Source: Ypsolopha sequella (Eukaryota; Arthropoda; Insecta; Lepidoptera; Ypsolophidae). From it: 64,000 bases of DNA. Positions 36,601 to 43,789 of this stretch are shown here, one piece after another. The translations under genes were made by a program, and so were the position numbers. The stretch is from assembly GCA_934047225.1 (NCBI GenBank), contig OW203983.1:38436310-38500309 (forward strand). Direction: 5' to 3'. The notes under the pieces are model-generated. The model made no database searches and had not been told where the DNA came from. It saw only the letters and a list, made by a program, of their open reading frames with translations. The first letter of the stretch is position 1. The number at the start of each line of letters is the position of its first letter.

Positions 36601-37347
36601 CCCATGTGCATTATTTACTGCCGGGTAATGCAAATACTCGTTCCACGGCCAACGAAGCAATCGCAACCAGCCAGCTATCTAGCTTGAAAAGCCAAATTCA
36701 TGTGGTCCACTTTTGAGCCGCTGATGGTAAATCAAGGTATTATTTTATCAGACTAACACGGAATATTTCAAAAAATTCGTGCCATGTAAATTATGAAATG
36801 CTCCAAGGCTTGAGGGAGAAGATAAATTAGACATAATCAAACCAATGTACAACCTGCGGAAAATTTCTTGGCAACCGTGGGTAAACTGAGGTGCCGGGTT
36901 AACTTCTGCGAGTCGCACCTACCCAAAAATATATATCCTACAATTTTCTCATTTGCAGCTTATTGAATATCCTTATTTTCTTCGGCCAAAGGCGCACTGA
37001 CTCGAGCAATCAAAGAAGGTGGGTAGGTACTTACAACAGTGTTCCATATTGCCCCAGCCTTGGACTGCAAATCTGGTGTGAGCCGCACATAATTCGTGGT
37101 AACCATCGTGTTACCTAAGAAGTCCCAATAGGGCACTGACATACCGCTCCCTGGAATCAAAATCGTCGCATAAATACCATGTAATTGATTGCGAATTCAA
37201 TAAAGTTTAAGGTCACTAACCTTGGTATGGCTTTGTTAGAGAATGCTCCCTCCTCACGTAGTCCCTTGTGTTCCATTCTGCTAAGATTGGCTTAGCAATC
37301 AAGAACACTAGAAGTATATGTGTAAATTTTAAAATCTTGAAAAGCAT
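18428..37347 (-). CDS. LMAN2: VIP36-like L-type lectin (vesicular integral-membrane protein), complete, six exons
   Basis: join(37221-37347, 37035-37150, 24496-24693, 22962-23124, 21397-21563, 18428-18640), minus strand; 327 codons, close to the usual VIP36 length. Signal peptide about 1-23, luminal leguminous-type lectin domain about 28-255, one membrane span about 293-315, cytosolic tail with KRQEQSRKRLY. Seen: REHSLTKPYQ opening, D106 in FGDG, D137/Y139/N141 in LDTYSN, H166 and D169 in YDHDRDG, and G236-D237-L238, matching the mannose- and calcium-binding set known for VIP36. C178 and C215 would form the family disulfide. A sequon NGT lies at 159-161. Known role: a cargo receptor for high-mannose glycoproteins cycling between ER, ERGIC and Golgi. 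All splice sites are GT-AG and phases agree. Intron 2 is 12.3 kb of transposons. VIPL is the main alternative paralog. Confidence 0.94.
18641..21396. other. Intron 5 of the VIP36-like gene
   Basis: 2.76 kb of AT-rich intron. Short frames on both strands (for example 19355-19543) have no recognisable domain. I saw no repeat family that I could place. Confidence 0.5.
21397..21563 (-). CDS. LMAN2: VIP36-like gene, exon 5
   Basis: Completes Val then STDLEGKNAWKECF..., LLPTGYYFGSSATTGDLSDN and HDIIAVKMYELDLLET. It holds the GDL sugar-binding loop and the second disulfide Cys. Acceptor TTTGTAG, donor GTAAGC. Confidence 0.95.
21564..22961. other. Intron 4 of the VIP36-like gene with repeat-F-related sequence
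   Basis: Carries a fragment of a dispersed repeat (about 21900-22705, with AATTTCAAGTTTCTGAGTCA, GACAGACGGAGAAC and TACGGAACCC near its end) related to 25850-26672, and a short family H copy. No gene seen. Confidence 0.55.
22806..22933. mobile_element. MITE family H, short copy
   Basis: Contains the family H right end (GTGCATTATTTACTGCCGAG) and the CATCTCTGTCGCACGAAGCA block shared with 36494-36628. It lies 29 bases from the donor of exon 4. Confidence 0.6.
22962..23124 (-). CDS. LMAN2: VIP36-like gene, exon 4
   Basis: Reads HQHPYISAMINNGTLHYDHD then RDGTHTQLAGCEAKFRNFNH and DTHLSIIYKDDALI. It contains the YDH histidine and aspartate ligands, the first disulfide Cys, and the NGT sequon. Acceptor GTGGTAG, donor GTGAGT, ending in phase 1. 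Confidence 0.95.
23301..23463. mobile_element. MITE family A, copy 2
   Basis: 163-bp palindrome flanked by TA. Both arms begin AAGCCGATTCTGAAGGCTTT. Same length as copies 1 and 3. Confidence 0.85.
23581..24304 (+). mobile_element. IS630/Tc1-like element, internally deleted, with transposase N-terminal remnant
   Basis: The ends are inverted: AAGGTGAAA, CACCCGAATTTATACTGGAG and AGTGATCAGGAACAA mirror the right terminus. Inside, 23795-24028 (+) reads LTKLVAEVTGISKSTVTRII (helix-turn-helix), HFKSPRKQLF and a truncated tail, as in insect IS630-like transposases, after a possible intron acceptor (TTTCAG) near 23760. The DDE domain is absent. It lies in intron 3 of the VIP36-like gene, on the other strand. 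Confidence 0.68.
24496..24693 (-). CDS. LMAN2: VIP36-like gene, exon 3
   Basis: Phase 0 at both ends. Reads PCQTRNWELQVQFKVHGRGK, DLFGDGFVIWYVKDRMQPGP, VFGSKDYFNGLAIVLDTYSN and HNGAHN. It contains the core lectin strands with FGDG and the LDTYSN calcium site. Acceptor CATTCCAG, donor GTTAGT. Confidence 0.96.
24842..24862. repeat. (ATCA)n microsatellite
   Basis: About five tandem ATCA/TCAA units. Confidence 0.8.
25116..25314. repeat. 199-bp foldback palindrome
   Basis: Long near-perfect arms: ATTTATAATTACACAATATA and ACTTGAAATATATACAATAA are mirrored on the right. The centre has two copies of GGCCCTTAGTGGGCC, itself nearly palindromic. No coding content. Confidence 0.85.
25994..26157. repeat. 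Inverted repeat inside a repeat-F-related copy
   Basis: TCTACCGCGTAATTCTCATT is mirrored by AATGAGAATTACGCGGTAGA. Between them are AACTTCAAGC and GTCAAATTTCAATCTCAAGTT. It interrupts the repeat at 25850-26672, whose 3' end carries GACGAACGGACAAC and TACGGAACCCTAAAAAT. Confidence 0.65.
27185..27385 (+). pseudogene. Elp2-like WD40 exon copy (Elongator subunit 2), decayed
   Basis: The frame reads QLTVTQLA, then TLYWRTEEPNSFEL, ATTDKTNGVHSRIIWCCAWA and HDSALFATCWREEKV. Known: Elp2 carries an adjacent LTVTQ(M/L)AFSPD repeat followed by a TDKK..HSRIIW(S/D)C.W.HDS..FAT.SR..KV block. Here the FSPD...SRDR part is missing, which suggests a deletion of roughly 15-20 codons, and the SR-G-K motif reads CWREEK. 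A GTAAGA donor follows at 27376, so it looks like a duplicated exon with its splice site. It lies on the strand opposite the host gene, inside its intron 2. Elp2 is a scaffold of the tRNA wobble-uridine modifying Elongator complex; this copy cannot make it. Confidence 0.55.
27466..27868. mobile_element. Family G transposon, copy 1
   Basis: Ends GGCGATATGTAAAAGTTTTA and a CGTAGCGCC right end. The inner part matches 31177-31600 inverted (CCTGTTACTACATATGCG, GAGAGGGACGGATTCGTGG, AACGCGATTGG complement). No transposase seen. Confidence 0.7.
28395..28780 (-). repeat. Dispersed repeat F, partial inverted copy
   Basis: Reverse complement of the 3' part of repeat F (CCTTTTGTACCTTTTAGG, CGGACGGACGAACAACGGAG) with the same mid-section as 34190-34380. 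Short frames read across it are incidental. Confidence 0.65.
29385..29540. other. GC-rich island with small hairpin, unassigned
   Basis: A locally G-rich tract contains GTAGTGTCGTT and its complement AACGACACTAC as a hairpin. No frame is recognised. Confidence 0.3.
30415..30660 (+). repeat. Repeat-F-related fragment (inverted 3' part)
   Basis: TTTCCGTACTTAAAGGG and CTGTCTGTCCGTCCGTATG are the complement of the repeat F 3' end, followed by degenerate sequence. Confidence 0.5.
31177..31600. mobile_element. Family G transposon, copy 2, TTAA target sites
   Basis: Flanked on both sides by TTAA (31173-31176, 31601-31604). Ends GGCGCTAC and ATATCGCC. The internal sequence matches 27466-27868 and 42715-43087. 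TTAA targets are known for piggyBac and Kolobok elements; the termini do not resemble the piggyBac CCCTAG end. Confidence 0.72.
32047..32307. mobile_element. hAT-type MITE family E, copy 1, with 8-bp target duplication
   Basis: Termini CAGTGGCGTGCACAGAACTT and its complement. Nearly the whole 261 bp is palindromic. Exact 8-bp duplication CTGAGAGG at 32039-32046 and 32308-32315, as expected for hAT elements. The second copy is at 36191-36453. Confidence 0.88.
32696..32890 (+). repeat. Dispersed repeat F, 5' fragment
   Basis: AACCGGCCAAGTGCGAGTCA start, then GCGTACCTAGGGTTCCGTA and GTAATCTTTACGTAAACAC. It breaks off at the boundary of the duplicated segment at 32891. Confidence 0.7.
32891..33545 (+). 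repeat. 655-bp segment duplicated in inverse at 47730-48383
   Basis: By eye almost identical to the reverse complement of 47730-48383. It holds about 530 bp of non-repeat-F DNA (GCATAGGTGCCTGAGC start, a GGGGGCGGGCGTCCAG block) and the first 125 bp of a repeat F copy. Confidence 0.8.
33421..34520 (+). repeat. Dispersed repeat F copy split by another F copy
   Basis: It begins AACCGGCCAAGTACGAGTCA and ends TTAGGTACGGAACCCTAAAA. It is interrupted at about 33929-34182 by a complete shorter F copy in the opposite orientation (AGGGTTCCGTACCCAAAGGG to CGCACTTGGCCGGTTTTTT). Confidence 0.7.
35222..35360. mobile_element. Palindromic MITE, 139 bp
   Basis: CTGGGGGCTTTATTGTCTAA and CTTCAA are mirrored at the right end (GACAATAAGGCCCCAG). 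The middle has a second weak stem (GTGATTGGCTAAAAATGA and GCCGATCAC). Confidence 0.75.
36191..36453. mobile_element. hAT-type MITE family E, copy 2
   Basis: Same termini (CAGTGGCATGCACAGAACTT) and the shared core GACGCCAGGGTAGGCACTGC as copy 1, in the same orientation, 4.1 kb away. No clear target duplication at this copy. Confidence 0.82.
36494..36628. mobile_element. MITE family H, short copy with both ends
   Basis: Termini CCCGGCAGTAAACAATGCAC and GTGCATTATTTACTGCCGGG form the inverted repeat. Total about 135 bp. Confidence 0.75.
37035..37150 (-). CDS. LMAN2: VIP36-like gene, exon 2
   Basis: Completes Gly then SGMSVPYWDFLGNTMVTTNY and VRLTPDLQSKAGAIWNTV. The WDF.G.T....YVRLTPD stretch is diagnostic of ERGIC-53/VIP36 lectins. 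Acceptor GATTCCAG, donor GTAAGT. Confidence 0.96.
37221..37347 (-). CDS. LMAN2: VIP36-like gene, exon 1 (start codon, signal peptide)
   Basis: ATG at 37347. A hydrophobic signal peptide (KFTHILLVFLIAKPILA) is followed by EWNTRDYVRREHSLTKPYQ, the conserved mature start of VIP36. Donor GTTAGT after CAAG. The 70-bp intron to exon 2 is short. The start is chosen because the signal peptide follows at once and it is the only ATG before the mature sequence. Confidence 0.93.
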
Positions 37348-37420
37348 ATTTTTATATATTCACGATTATTGCGAGACAATTGTTAAATTAGCAATTACGA
37401 TCGGAAATTCGGAAGCAAAT

Positions 37421-37434
37421 GTCACGTCACGTCA
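37421..37434 (-). promoter_or_regulatory. Tandem UPR-element-like motif
   Basis: The minus strand reads TGACGTGACGTGAC, two overlapping TGACGTGA sites, about 75 bases before the LMAN2 start codon. TGACGTG(G/A) is the known binding core for ATF6/XBP1. The position fits a secretory-pathway gene promoter or 5' UTR. Function is inferred. Confidence 0.4.
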
Positions 37435-37529
37435 GTCAGTCAGACATATCAGTCAAACAAATAAGGGGGGAAATAGTTTCATATGAGCCGAAAACTAAGA
37501 AAGTGGTAGCTCCATCTATTGACTGGCCT

Positions 37530-37945
37530 AATCAACAGACCATTGTAATGTAGGTAGTGTCCGATAAAGTCTGTAAGTGGCATCTAGCGTTGCCAGGTGT
37601 AACCGGTCGGTCATAGCATCAGGCTTCGAGAGGCGCGCCAAGCGGTTCTTCTTGAGACGGCGCCGGCGGAGAGAACAAATGTATAAAGTTGTATAGAACC
37701 AGCCATGGATCGCCGCTCGCGCGTCTTGTCCGGCTTCGAGTGACTTGCGCTCTCTCAACGGTGGTGTGCGGGGAGGCGGGGAGCCACACCAGTGATCAAG
37801 CGCACAGGACGAACCTAGTGTCGAGCGCTTTGAGCGAGCGAGCGCGCTATACATCCGATGCGGTGGAAGGCAAAGCCCGTCGCAAAAACCGCCTGGAAGC
37901 GCAGCAAGAAGCGCCGCTAGAAGCCTGAAGCTGTGGCCCTGGCGT
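37530..37945. other. GC-rich block upstream of the VIP36-like gene
   Basis: Strikingly GC- and CpG-rich for this window. Frames on both strands stay open for 60-110 codons with Arg/Ala/Ser-rich sequence but no recognised domain or splice pattern. It could be promoter/5' UTR DNA of the minus-strand gene, a head-to-head neighbour's first exon, or an insertion. Unresolved. Confidence 0.3.
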
Positions 37946-38229
37946 AAAAAATCCTAATTTTAAGGGATAAGAAGACAAGTCCCCATATAAAATTTTCCGA
38001 TTTTTCATCGGCTGATGAAAAGTGATATCAAAAGTGTAAAGCTTTGCACGTATGCATAATGCTCTGTCTCTTTTGTCATGTTAAATTATTTCAATGTCTT
38101 TTTTAATTACGTAATAAAAAACCAAATATGTCGCTCTTTTCAGCAGAACCACCAGACGCTTTAATTTACGCAAAATATAAATTTAATAAAAAATATTTAA
38201 AGTTACTAATTACTGTAACAGAGATAATA

Positions 38230-38392
38230 AAGCCAATTCTGAAGGCTTTAATTTTAGTTTTAGTGCTGTCAAAGCTTAAAAATTTCTAAGGAAATTTAGC
38301 TTCTAATCCTTACTCTTAAGGACTATTTTGCAATGAAGAAAATTAAGTTTTGACAGCACTAAAACTAAAATTAAAGCCTTCAGAATCGGCTT
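38230..38392. mobile_element. MITE family A, copy 3
   Basis: 163-bp palindrome flanked by TA. Left arm AAGCCAATTCTGAAGGC, right arm GCCTTCAGAATCGGCTT. Confidence 0.85.
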
Positions 38393-38707
38393 TAGTATTA
38401 GTTATATTTTAGAGACGACTACAATTGAACACTTTTTGAATTTAATCTCTTGCAAAGATAACAAAAAATAAAAGGTTATCCTAGAGAAACCATTAATATT
38501 ACTGACTACTAAATATTAAAAATAAACGTTAATATATACAAACCTAATGTTTTTGGTAGATCCGATTTGAAAACCAAACAACAATATAATATACAATATA
38601 TTGTTTGGCAACTATTGTTATATTGTCTGCCTTATTTCAGTAATAATTTTTTCGTGCTTTTTTAATGAGTATTTTAGTATTTATAGGAATTGACGCTATC
38701 ATATTAA

Positions 38708-38985
38708 GGCGATATGCGAAAAAAATACGGGTGTTTCTGTTCTGTGTATTTCATGAAATACACGGAAAAATTTCTGGTATAAAAATTTTGACTATAATGC
38801 AAATAATAAAATAATCCAAACATGTTTTCCAGTTTCAAAACCCTAGATTATTCTAGGGTTTTGAAACTGGAAAACATGTTTGGATAAATTTTCCTCGTTA
38901 GAAATAATTGTTGAAATGAGGTTTTCAAACACACTATTTCTCCTCGTTTGACGAATAGGAACCATATACAGAACTCAAACATATT
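38708..38985. mobile_element. Family G derivative with a 72-bp perfect hairpin
   Basis: It begins after TTAA with GGCGATATGCG as other family G copies and ends with CTCCTCGTTTGACGAAT-like sequence. 38814-38885 is a perfect hairpin: 34-bp arms starting ATCCAAACATGTTTTCCAG around a TTAT loop. Confidence 0.6.
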
Positions 38986-39250
38986 TTATTATGATGATGA
39001 TAATGATGTTGAGGTGGGACGTCTGCTGGGCTCAGGCGGATGGTCGGCTCTCTATTTGGGGCTATTCCATCCAATTCCCATTGCTTGAGCTTTGATATCC
39101 TAATGTCCCAGGGGCGTTTCCTCCTCAAATCTTCCGCTTTTTTTTAATAAATCTAAGTATATCTGAGTACAGTACTCAAGATACTTGAGATCTTCCTCCT
39201 TGATGTGGTCATCACCAAGTAACTCCCATCTTAGGCTAGATTATATGAAG
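38934..39250 (-). mobile_element. LINE C-terminal ORF remnant, frameshifted
   Basis: The minus strand reads WELLGDDHIKEEDLKYLEYC then TQIYLDLLKKSGRFE in one frame and RRKRPWDIRISKLKQWELDG with RLSPADVPPQHHYHHH in the next, to a stop region near 38934. The shift falls at an 8-A run. The pattern is what I associate with C-termini of lepidopteran LINE ORFs; the clade is not assigned. Confidence 0.4.
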
Positions 39251-39864
39251 CATTCCCCTTTAAGTAATGTTAAGGGGGGCTTATCCCAATTTTGTCTGTT
39301 TTCAAACTCATTTTAAAGCATCAAATAGTTATTTTTAAAATCTGAAAAAAATATATGTTTCAGATACATCTTTTGTGCAGTGTTTTTTGTGGTTCAATTT
39401 GCGAGACGTTACACTTTGCTCGATCGAAAAAAAATCCGAAACTTTGTCGATTTTTAAGATTTTTTTCGTTTTATGTAACGTGTACTTAACCAAATTGCAT
39501 GAAAATTGCAGATAATTAAAGTAAAACTATTGAACTAATAACTTTTGTGGTTACTTTTTTTTTTAATGAAAATCGTTTTTTTTCCCTTAATTTAAAAAGA
39601 AAAATTGATTCGCGACTACTCGGCGAGCGGCCGCCAGTTGCCCGCCAGCGGCTGTCGAGGCAAGACCTATGTCAGTTTTCTGAGCCCTGGTTCCCCCTCA
39701 CTCGCCTCGAAGCTCTGATAGAGTGTACTATCATTATTTAAATAATCGTGTAAATATACATCAAACTATCAGTTGTGTGTACATTTAAATAAAAATCATT
39801 TAGTTGTATCTTGCTTGGATGTTTAAAAATAAAAATGGAAACTAGAAATAAGAAGAAAAAAGCA

Positions 39865-40312
39865 GGCCAAGTGCGAGTCAGACTCGCGTACCTAGGGTTC
39901 CGCATTGTGGATGATAAATTTAATTTACTATTTTTTTTTCGTGAATTTCTCAACTGCTTTATTTTTCCTGTAATCTTTACGTAAACACTATTACCATGAT
40001 TTTTTTCATAATGCTCGGTCTACCAGTTTTGGAGATAAAGACATACATTTTTTTATATCAATATATTTTTACAATCAGCTTTTTGATACCCATATTGTAT
40101 TTTTAGGATAACATTTTTTAGTTTTGTTTTGGGAATATTTTGAATAATTTCAATCTTTTTTTACATCGTGATATGTGGGCAAATAAATGCTATTTTTGTG
40201 CCAAATTTCATGTCTTTATCTTTAAAGGTGCTAAAGTTATGAGGCTGTGACATACGGACGGACGGACAACGGAGTCTCACCATAAAGGTTCCTTTTGTAA
40301 CTTTTAGGTACT
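39865..40312 (+). repeat. Dispersed repeat F, near-complete copy (about 450 bp)
   Basis: From GGCCAAGTGCGAGTCAGACT through GCGTACCTAGGGTTCCG to ACGGACGGACAACGGAGTCT and CCTTTTGTAACTTTTAGG. It is the most compact full-length copy here. Confidence 0.75.
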
Positions 40313-40527
40313 ACAGTAAATTTGAGAGTTCTGAAGATAAGAAAACAATTCTTTGAAACTGTAACGAGATGTTTTATTGATCGTACAGAACAACCAACTT
40401 TTGAAATTACGCAAAAAATGTAAACAACTCTTGAGTCCGAGTATAACTGTACAACAGTAAAATGTAACAGTACTTACTCTTGCAGTCAGACAGAATGTAT
40501 ATATATATAATGTACATATTATGTAAA

Positions 40528-40550
40528 TATATAATATATATATATATATA
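40528..40550. repeat. (AT)n microsatellite
   Basis: Alternating AT tract with one interruption. Confidence 0.8.
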
Positions 40551-40646
40551 AAAGAATGCGATTGTATCTACGTATTATTATTTTTTTGTAAGCGTAAGTA
40601 TGAATCGTATGTAACTAAGTGATTAAATAAAAATTTTTAACTTCAG

Positions 40647-40928
40647 CTTATCAAATCTTCGTACTGAGCAGGGCACCTTCGCATCGAGACAATGTATAGA
40701 GGCAACAAGTACGACAAAACTCGATAAAAACAGTAATTGGTATTACCAGGTACAAGGCCAGCTTTACGTGACAGAACGGCGATTATGTCTCTTTGGCATT
40801 TGGGTAGGAGATAATGAACTTGTACATATTGAACGCATTACAAGAGATGATGATTTTCGGATGACGAAGATGGAGAGGAAGCTAATACAATTTTATATAA
40901 AATATGTAATACCAGAGATAGTGAAAGT
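40647..40928 (+). pseudogene. YqaJ-type nuclease domain fragment
   Basis: After a possible acceptor (TAACTTCAG) the frame reads LSNLRTEQGTFASRQCIEAT, then NWYYQVQGQLYVTERRLCLF, GIWVGDNELVHIERI, TRDDDFRMTKMERKLIQFYI and PEI to a stop at 40928. YYQVQGQL and PEI are hallmarks of the YqaJ recombinase-type exonuclease fold, found in many insect transposon-encoded proteins. The upstream catalytic half is not seen and the CIE-x-K active-site region reads CIEAT, so this is a dead fragment of a mobile-element protein. Confidence 0.6.
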
Positions 40929-41272
40929 GATAGTGAAATGAGTTTATTTGCCACAGAACATATAAAAAAAGAAGACACAGTACAACACAAAACAGAATGG
41001 CTAAAAGGAGCAAGCTTATCAAATGCTACACGTTGAAGTAACTTGCAGCTCTGATTTTCAGTTTGCCACATATGAACAAAACACAATAGCAAATAGAAGT
41101 AAAACATAATAATTAATAATTAAGAATTTTAACTAGTACAATTATACTATTGACTAAGAAAATAATGAATAATAATAATTTTTTTATAAAAATAATATTG
41201 AATAATTGAAATAATATTAAAAACATACAAAAAAATAATTAATTTGACAAAGAATTACAAATAAAATAATTA

Positions 41273-42259
41273 CAGTCTATTCCATTTACGAGGTTACATT
41301 TGACACTTCTGAGAACGTAACTCTGCAAGTTTCACATAAATTGAAAAAATAAATAGTCTTTGTTTATGACAGTAAATCACCGTTTGAAAAAACCACAATC
41401 AATTCAAAACATTATACAATTAATTCACAAACATAATCAACGTATTTTTTTTAGATATCGTGCTCAAAATAAGTATAACTAAAATAAAATAATATTTTAC
41501 TGCAAATACGCGTTTACGTTCTATGGTTTATTTTTTACTTTTAAACATAGTGACGTAGCTCAAAAATCTCATAAAATCGGTCAGTTAATCGATTATTCTC
41601 TTGTGTACCGAGGTCGTAGGAAATAAAAATCTACTAAAAATATAAAACACTTTACAATCACCATGGTTACCATGGCAATCACGATCAGCCATATTGTTTG
41701 TCTGTTCAGTACGGTGCTTCTGCCTTGTATACGTTGCGTGCGTGTGTTTTCTTCTTGCTTGACCACTAAAAGAACAGTGTTGGGCAGTCAAGCGCGGGAG
41801 TTTGTGGTACGCCTACAACATTACTTTGAATGTGAGTTTCAGAATGGTAGTCCACTCTTTCGTTATCAGTCGAAAAACTGTTTCCCAAATAAGTAAGGAA
41901 AAGCATGGTAAAGATATACCAGAAGATAATAAATTAAAATCGCCACTTAAGAAAAAAGTTAGAAGGTCGATAGTCACACAAACAAAATGCTGTCGTTGTT
42001 GGAAGAAGCATGTTATAACAGAGTATTATATTCCTTGGTTATAACGTTACTGCTGCGAATTGGAATAGTGTGGTTTTACGAACATTAAATCTAAATTTCG
42101 CTGATTGGGACCGAGATGTGCATATCGATGCCCTAATAGATAACCAAATTATAATAAATACAAATTTAAAATAAAATAAAATAAAATTGAAAAATAATAG
42201 TATTTAATCAAATTAAAAAACTTGACTAAGTAACTTTACCTCGTAAATGGAATAGACTG
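41273..42259 (+). mobile_element. IS630/Tc1-like element with decayed transposase
   Basis: Terminal inverted repeat CAGTCTATTCCATTTACGAG at the left, mirrored at 42240-42259. Inside on the plus strand: SQAREFVVRLQHYFECEFQN near 41786-41840, then after a frame change ISRKTVSQISKEKHG and KSPLKKKVRRSIVTQ (helix-turn-helix region), then VTAANWNSVVLRT...IDNQIIIN before a stop at about 42170, resembling the transposase C-terminus. The DDE core is deleted, so both protein ends are kept without the catalytic middle. Confidence 0.6.
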
Positions 42260-42599
42260 GAATGGATGTCGTGCAAAAAAAAATAAGAGAGAAAAGACAT
42301 GTTCAGAAATGGAATGAATAAAAATAGAAATTTACAAATAAAATAATAAAATAAAACAACAACATGGTAACAGTAAACCCACGGTATACACGCGGGATGC
42401 CTATAAGAACTCTGACTTTGAATAATATTTAATAAGAAAACGTGGATCCTTCACCTATCTAAGAGCAACAATCGAGCTATGACACCTCGCAACCGGGTCC
42501 TAGCACTGGCACACATACAACTGAACAAATCGTGCGACTAAAAATAGCGAGTGGGCGAATTTACAGTATGAAATCGAAAATACTTCACCAAAAATCAAA

Positions 42600-42680
42600 A
42601 AATAGGTGCGACGAAGAGCGAAGCGAGAAGGAGCGAGTTAGGTTTACATGTAATATAAAATAAGGAGCCGAGCGAAGGGG
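42600..42680. repeat. Dispersed short repeat with GCGACGA/GCGAAGCGAG core
   Basis: AGGTGCGACGAAGAGCGAAG followed by AGGTTTACATGTAA. The reverse complement of the same unit is at 63518-63585. Confidence 0.55.
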
Positions 42681-42714
42681 AAAAAAATTGGGTTTTTTTG
42701 AATCCATTTACTCC

Positions 42715-43087
42715 ACTATAACGTCATCTACGTATTTCATTTTTGGGTAAATGTTTATTGAGTATTTGATTAAAATTCTCACTGAAGGAAAACGCGATTG
42801 GATGAAATTTTCTTGATAGAATTTAATTCCGAAAAGACCTCTAAATTGTTTTATTTTTTCATGTAATTCTGAAATCCTAACTAATTTCATTGTCAAATTG
42901 CATTCAAAATGTGGATATAATGTATTTGTAAAGTCTCCTTGAAAAACGTTTTGACAAAATTGCTTAGTACATTTTATATTAATAAAAAACTGAATTTTTT
43001 ACTACTTTTCCACGAATCCGTCCCACTCGCACTAAGGGGTTTTTCGCATATGGAGTAACAGGGACGCTAAAACTTTTACGTAGCGCC
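42715..43087. mobile_element. Family G transposon, copy 3
   Basis: The right end GTAGCGCC is followed by TTAA (43088-43091). Shared blocks: AACGCGATTGGATGAAAT, ATCCGTCCCACTCGCACTAA, CATATGGAGTAACAGGGACG. The left end is eroded. Confidence 0.6.
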
Positions 43088-43283
43088 TTAAAATGAAATT
43101 GACACTAAAATAGAAAATTGTTCGCCTGAGAATTATCAACTCAACTCAAATTTGTAATTTCAAGTCGCCGTTTACAACATTTTTATTCGCTCACAATCTT
43201 TCGCCCACTTAGTATTTTAGTACGCTATATTCAGTATTTTTGACACCATATATTTGAATTTATATTCGCTCGTTTAAATACTA

Positions 43284-43433
43284 CGCCTATAATTTTAGTT
43301 TTAGTGCCGTCGAAACCTAAATTATTCCAAAGTAATTTAGCTTCTATTTTTAATACTTATGAACTATTTTGTAATAAACAAAATTAAGTTTTGACAGCTC
43401 CTAGATTACAATGAAAGCCTTCAGAGTCAGCTT
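43284..43433. mobile_element. MITE family A, copy 4 (left end degraded)
   Basis: AATTTTAGTTTTAGTGCCGT through AGTTTTGACAGC and GCCTTCAGAGTCAGCTT. The left 20 bp of the palindrome are lost. Confidence 0.7.
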
Positions 43434-43789
43434 TGTTAGCTCATATGGTTACCAAGTGTATTAAATTTTTTTTAGCTGTACTTCCAAATATTTTACAAGA
43501 GCGTGCTTAGATATTGCTCATATGATCCAATGTAATAAACTCCCCTATTTGTACTAACTCGGTTTTTTAGTAGGAATAGTTTATGTTGGTTCATTTATCG
43601 GAATCAATTCTTATTAGTACGAAGTACAGTTACTGGCCCCGAACCTATTTTAATGTACGGCGGTCGGTGGCGAGTCACGTGAGGTCACGATTATAGCCGC
43701 TCAGTTGCATCGTAAATAAATACGTCGCGGTGAATTGGCGGGGGCTGAGGTAGCGATAAATACCTACAGGTCCCGGATAACCTGCCCTT

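Larger units (their letters stand above)
24694..37034. other. Intron 2 of the VIP36-like gene, 12.3 kb, transposon-rich
   Basis: Holds palindromes, dispersed repeat F in both orientations (one inserted in another), two TTAA-flanked family G elements, two hAT-type family E MITEs, and an Elp2-derived pseudo-exon. Stretches 28790-30400, 34520-35220 and 35360-36180 show no supported gene or placed repeat. Confidence 0.6.

Noticed and set aside
37528..37928. Overlapping open frames of 108 and 79 codons on opposite strands
   Set aside because: High GC content lowers stop frequency in all frames; no domain, splice site or start context supports either.
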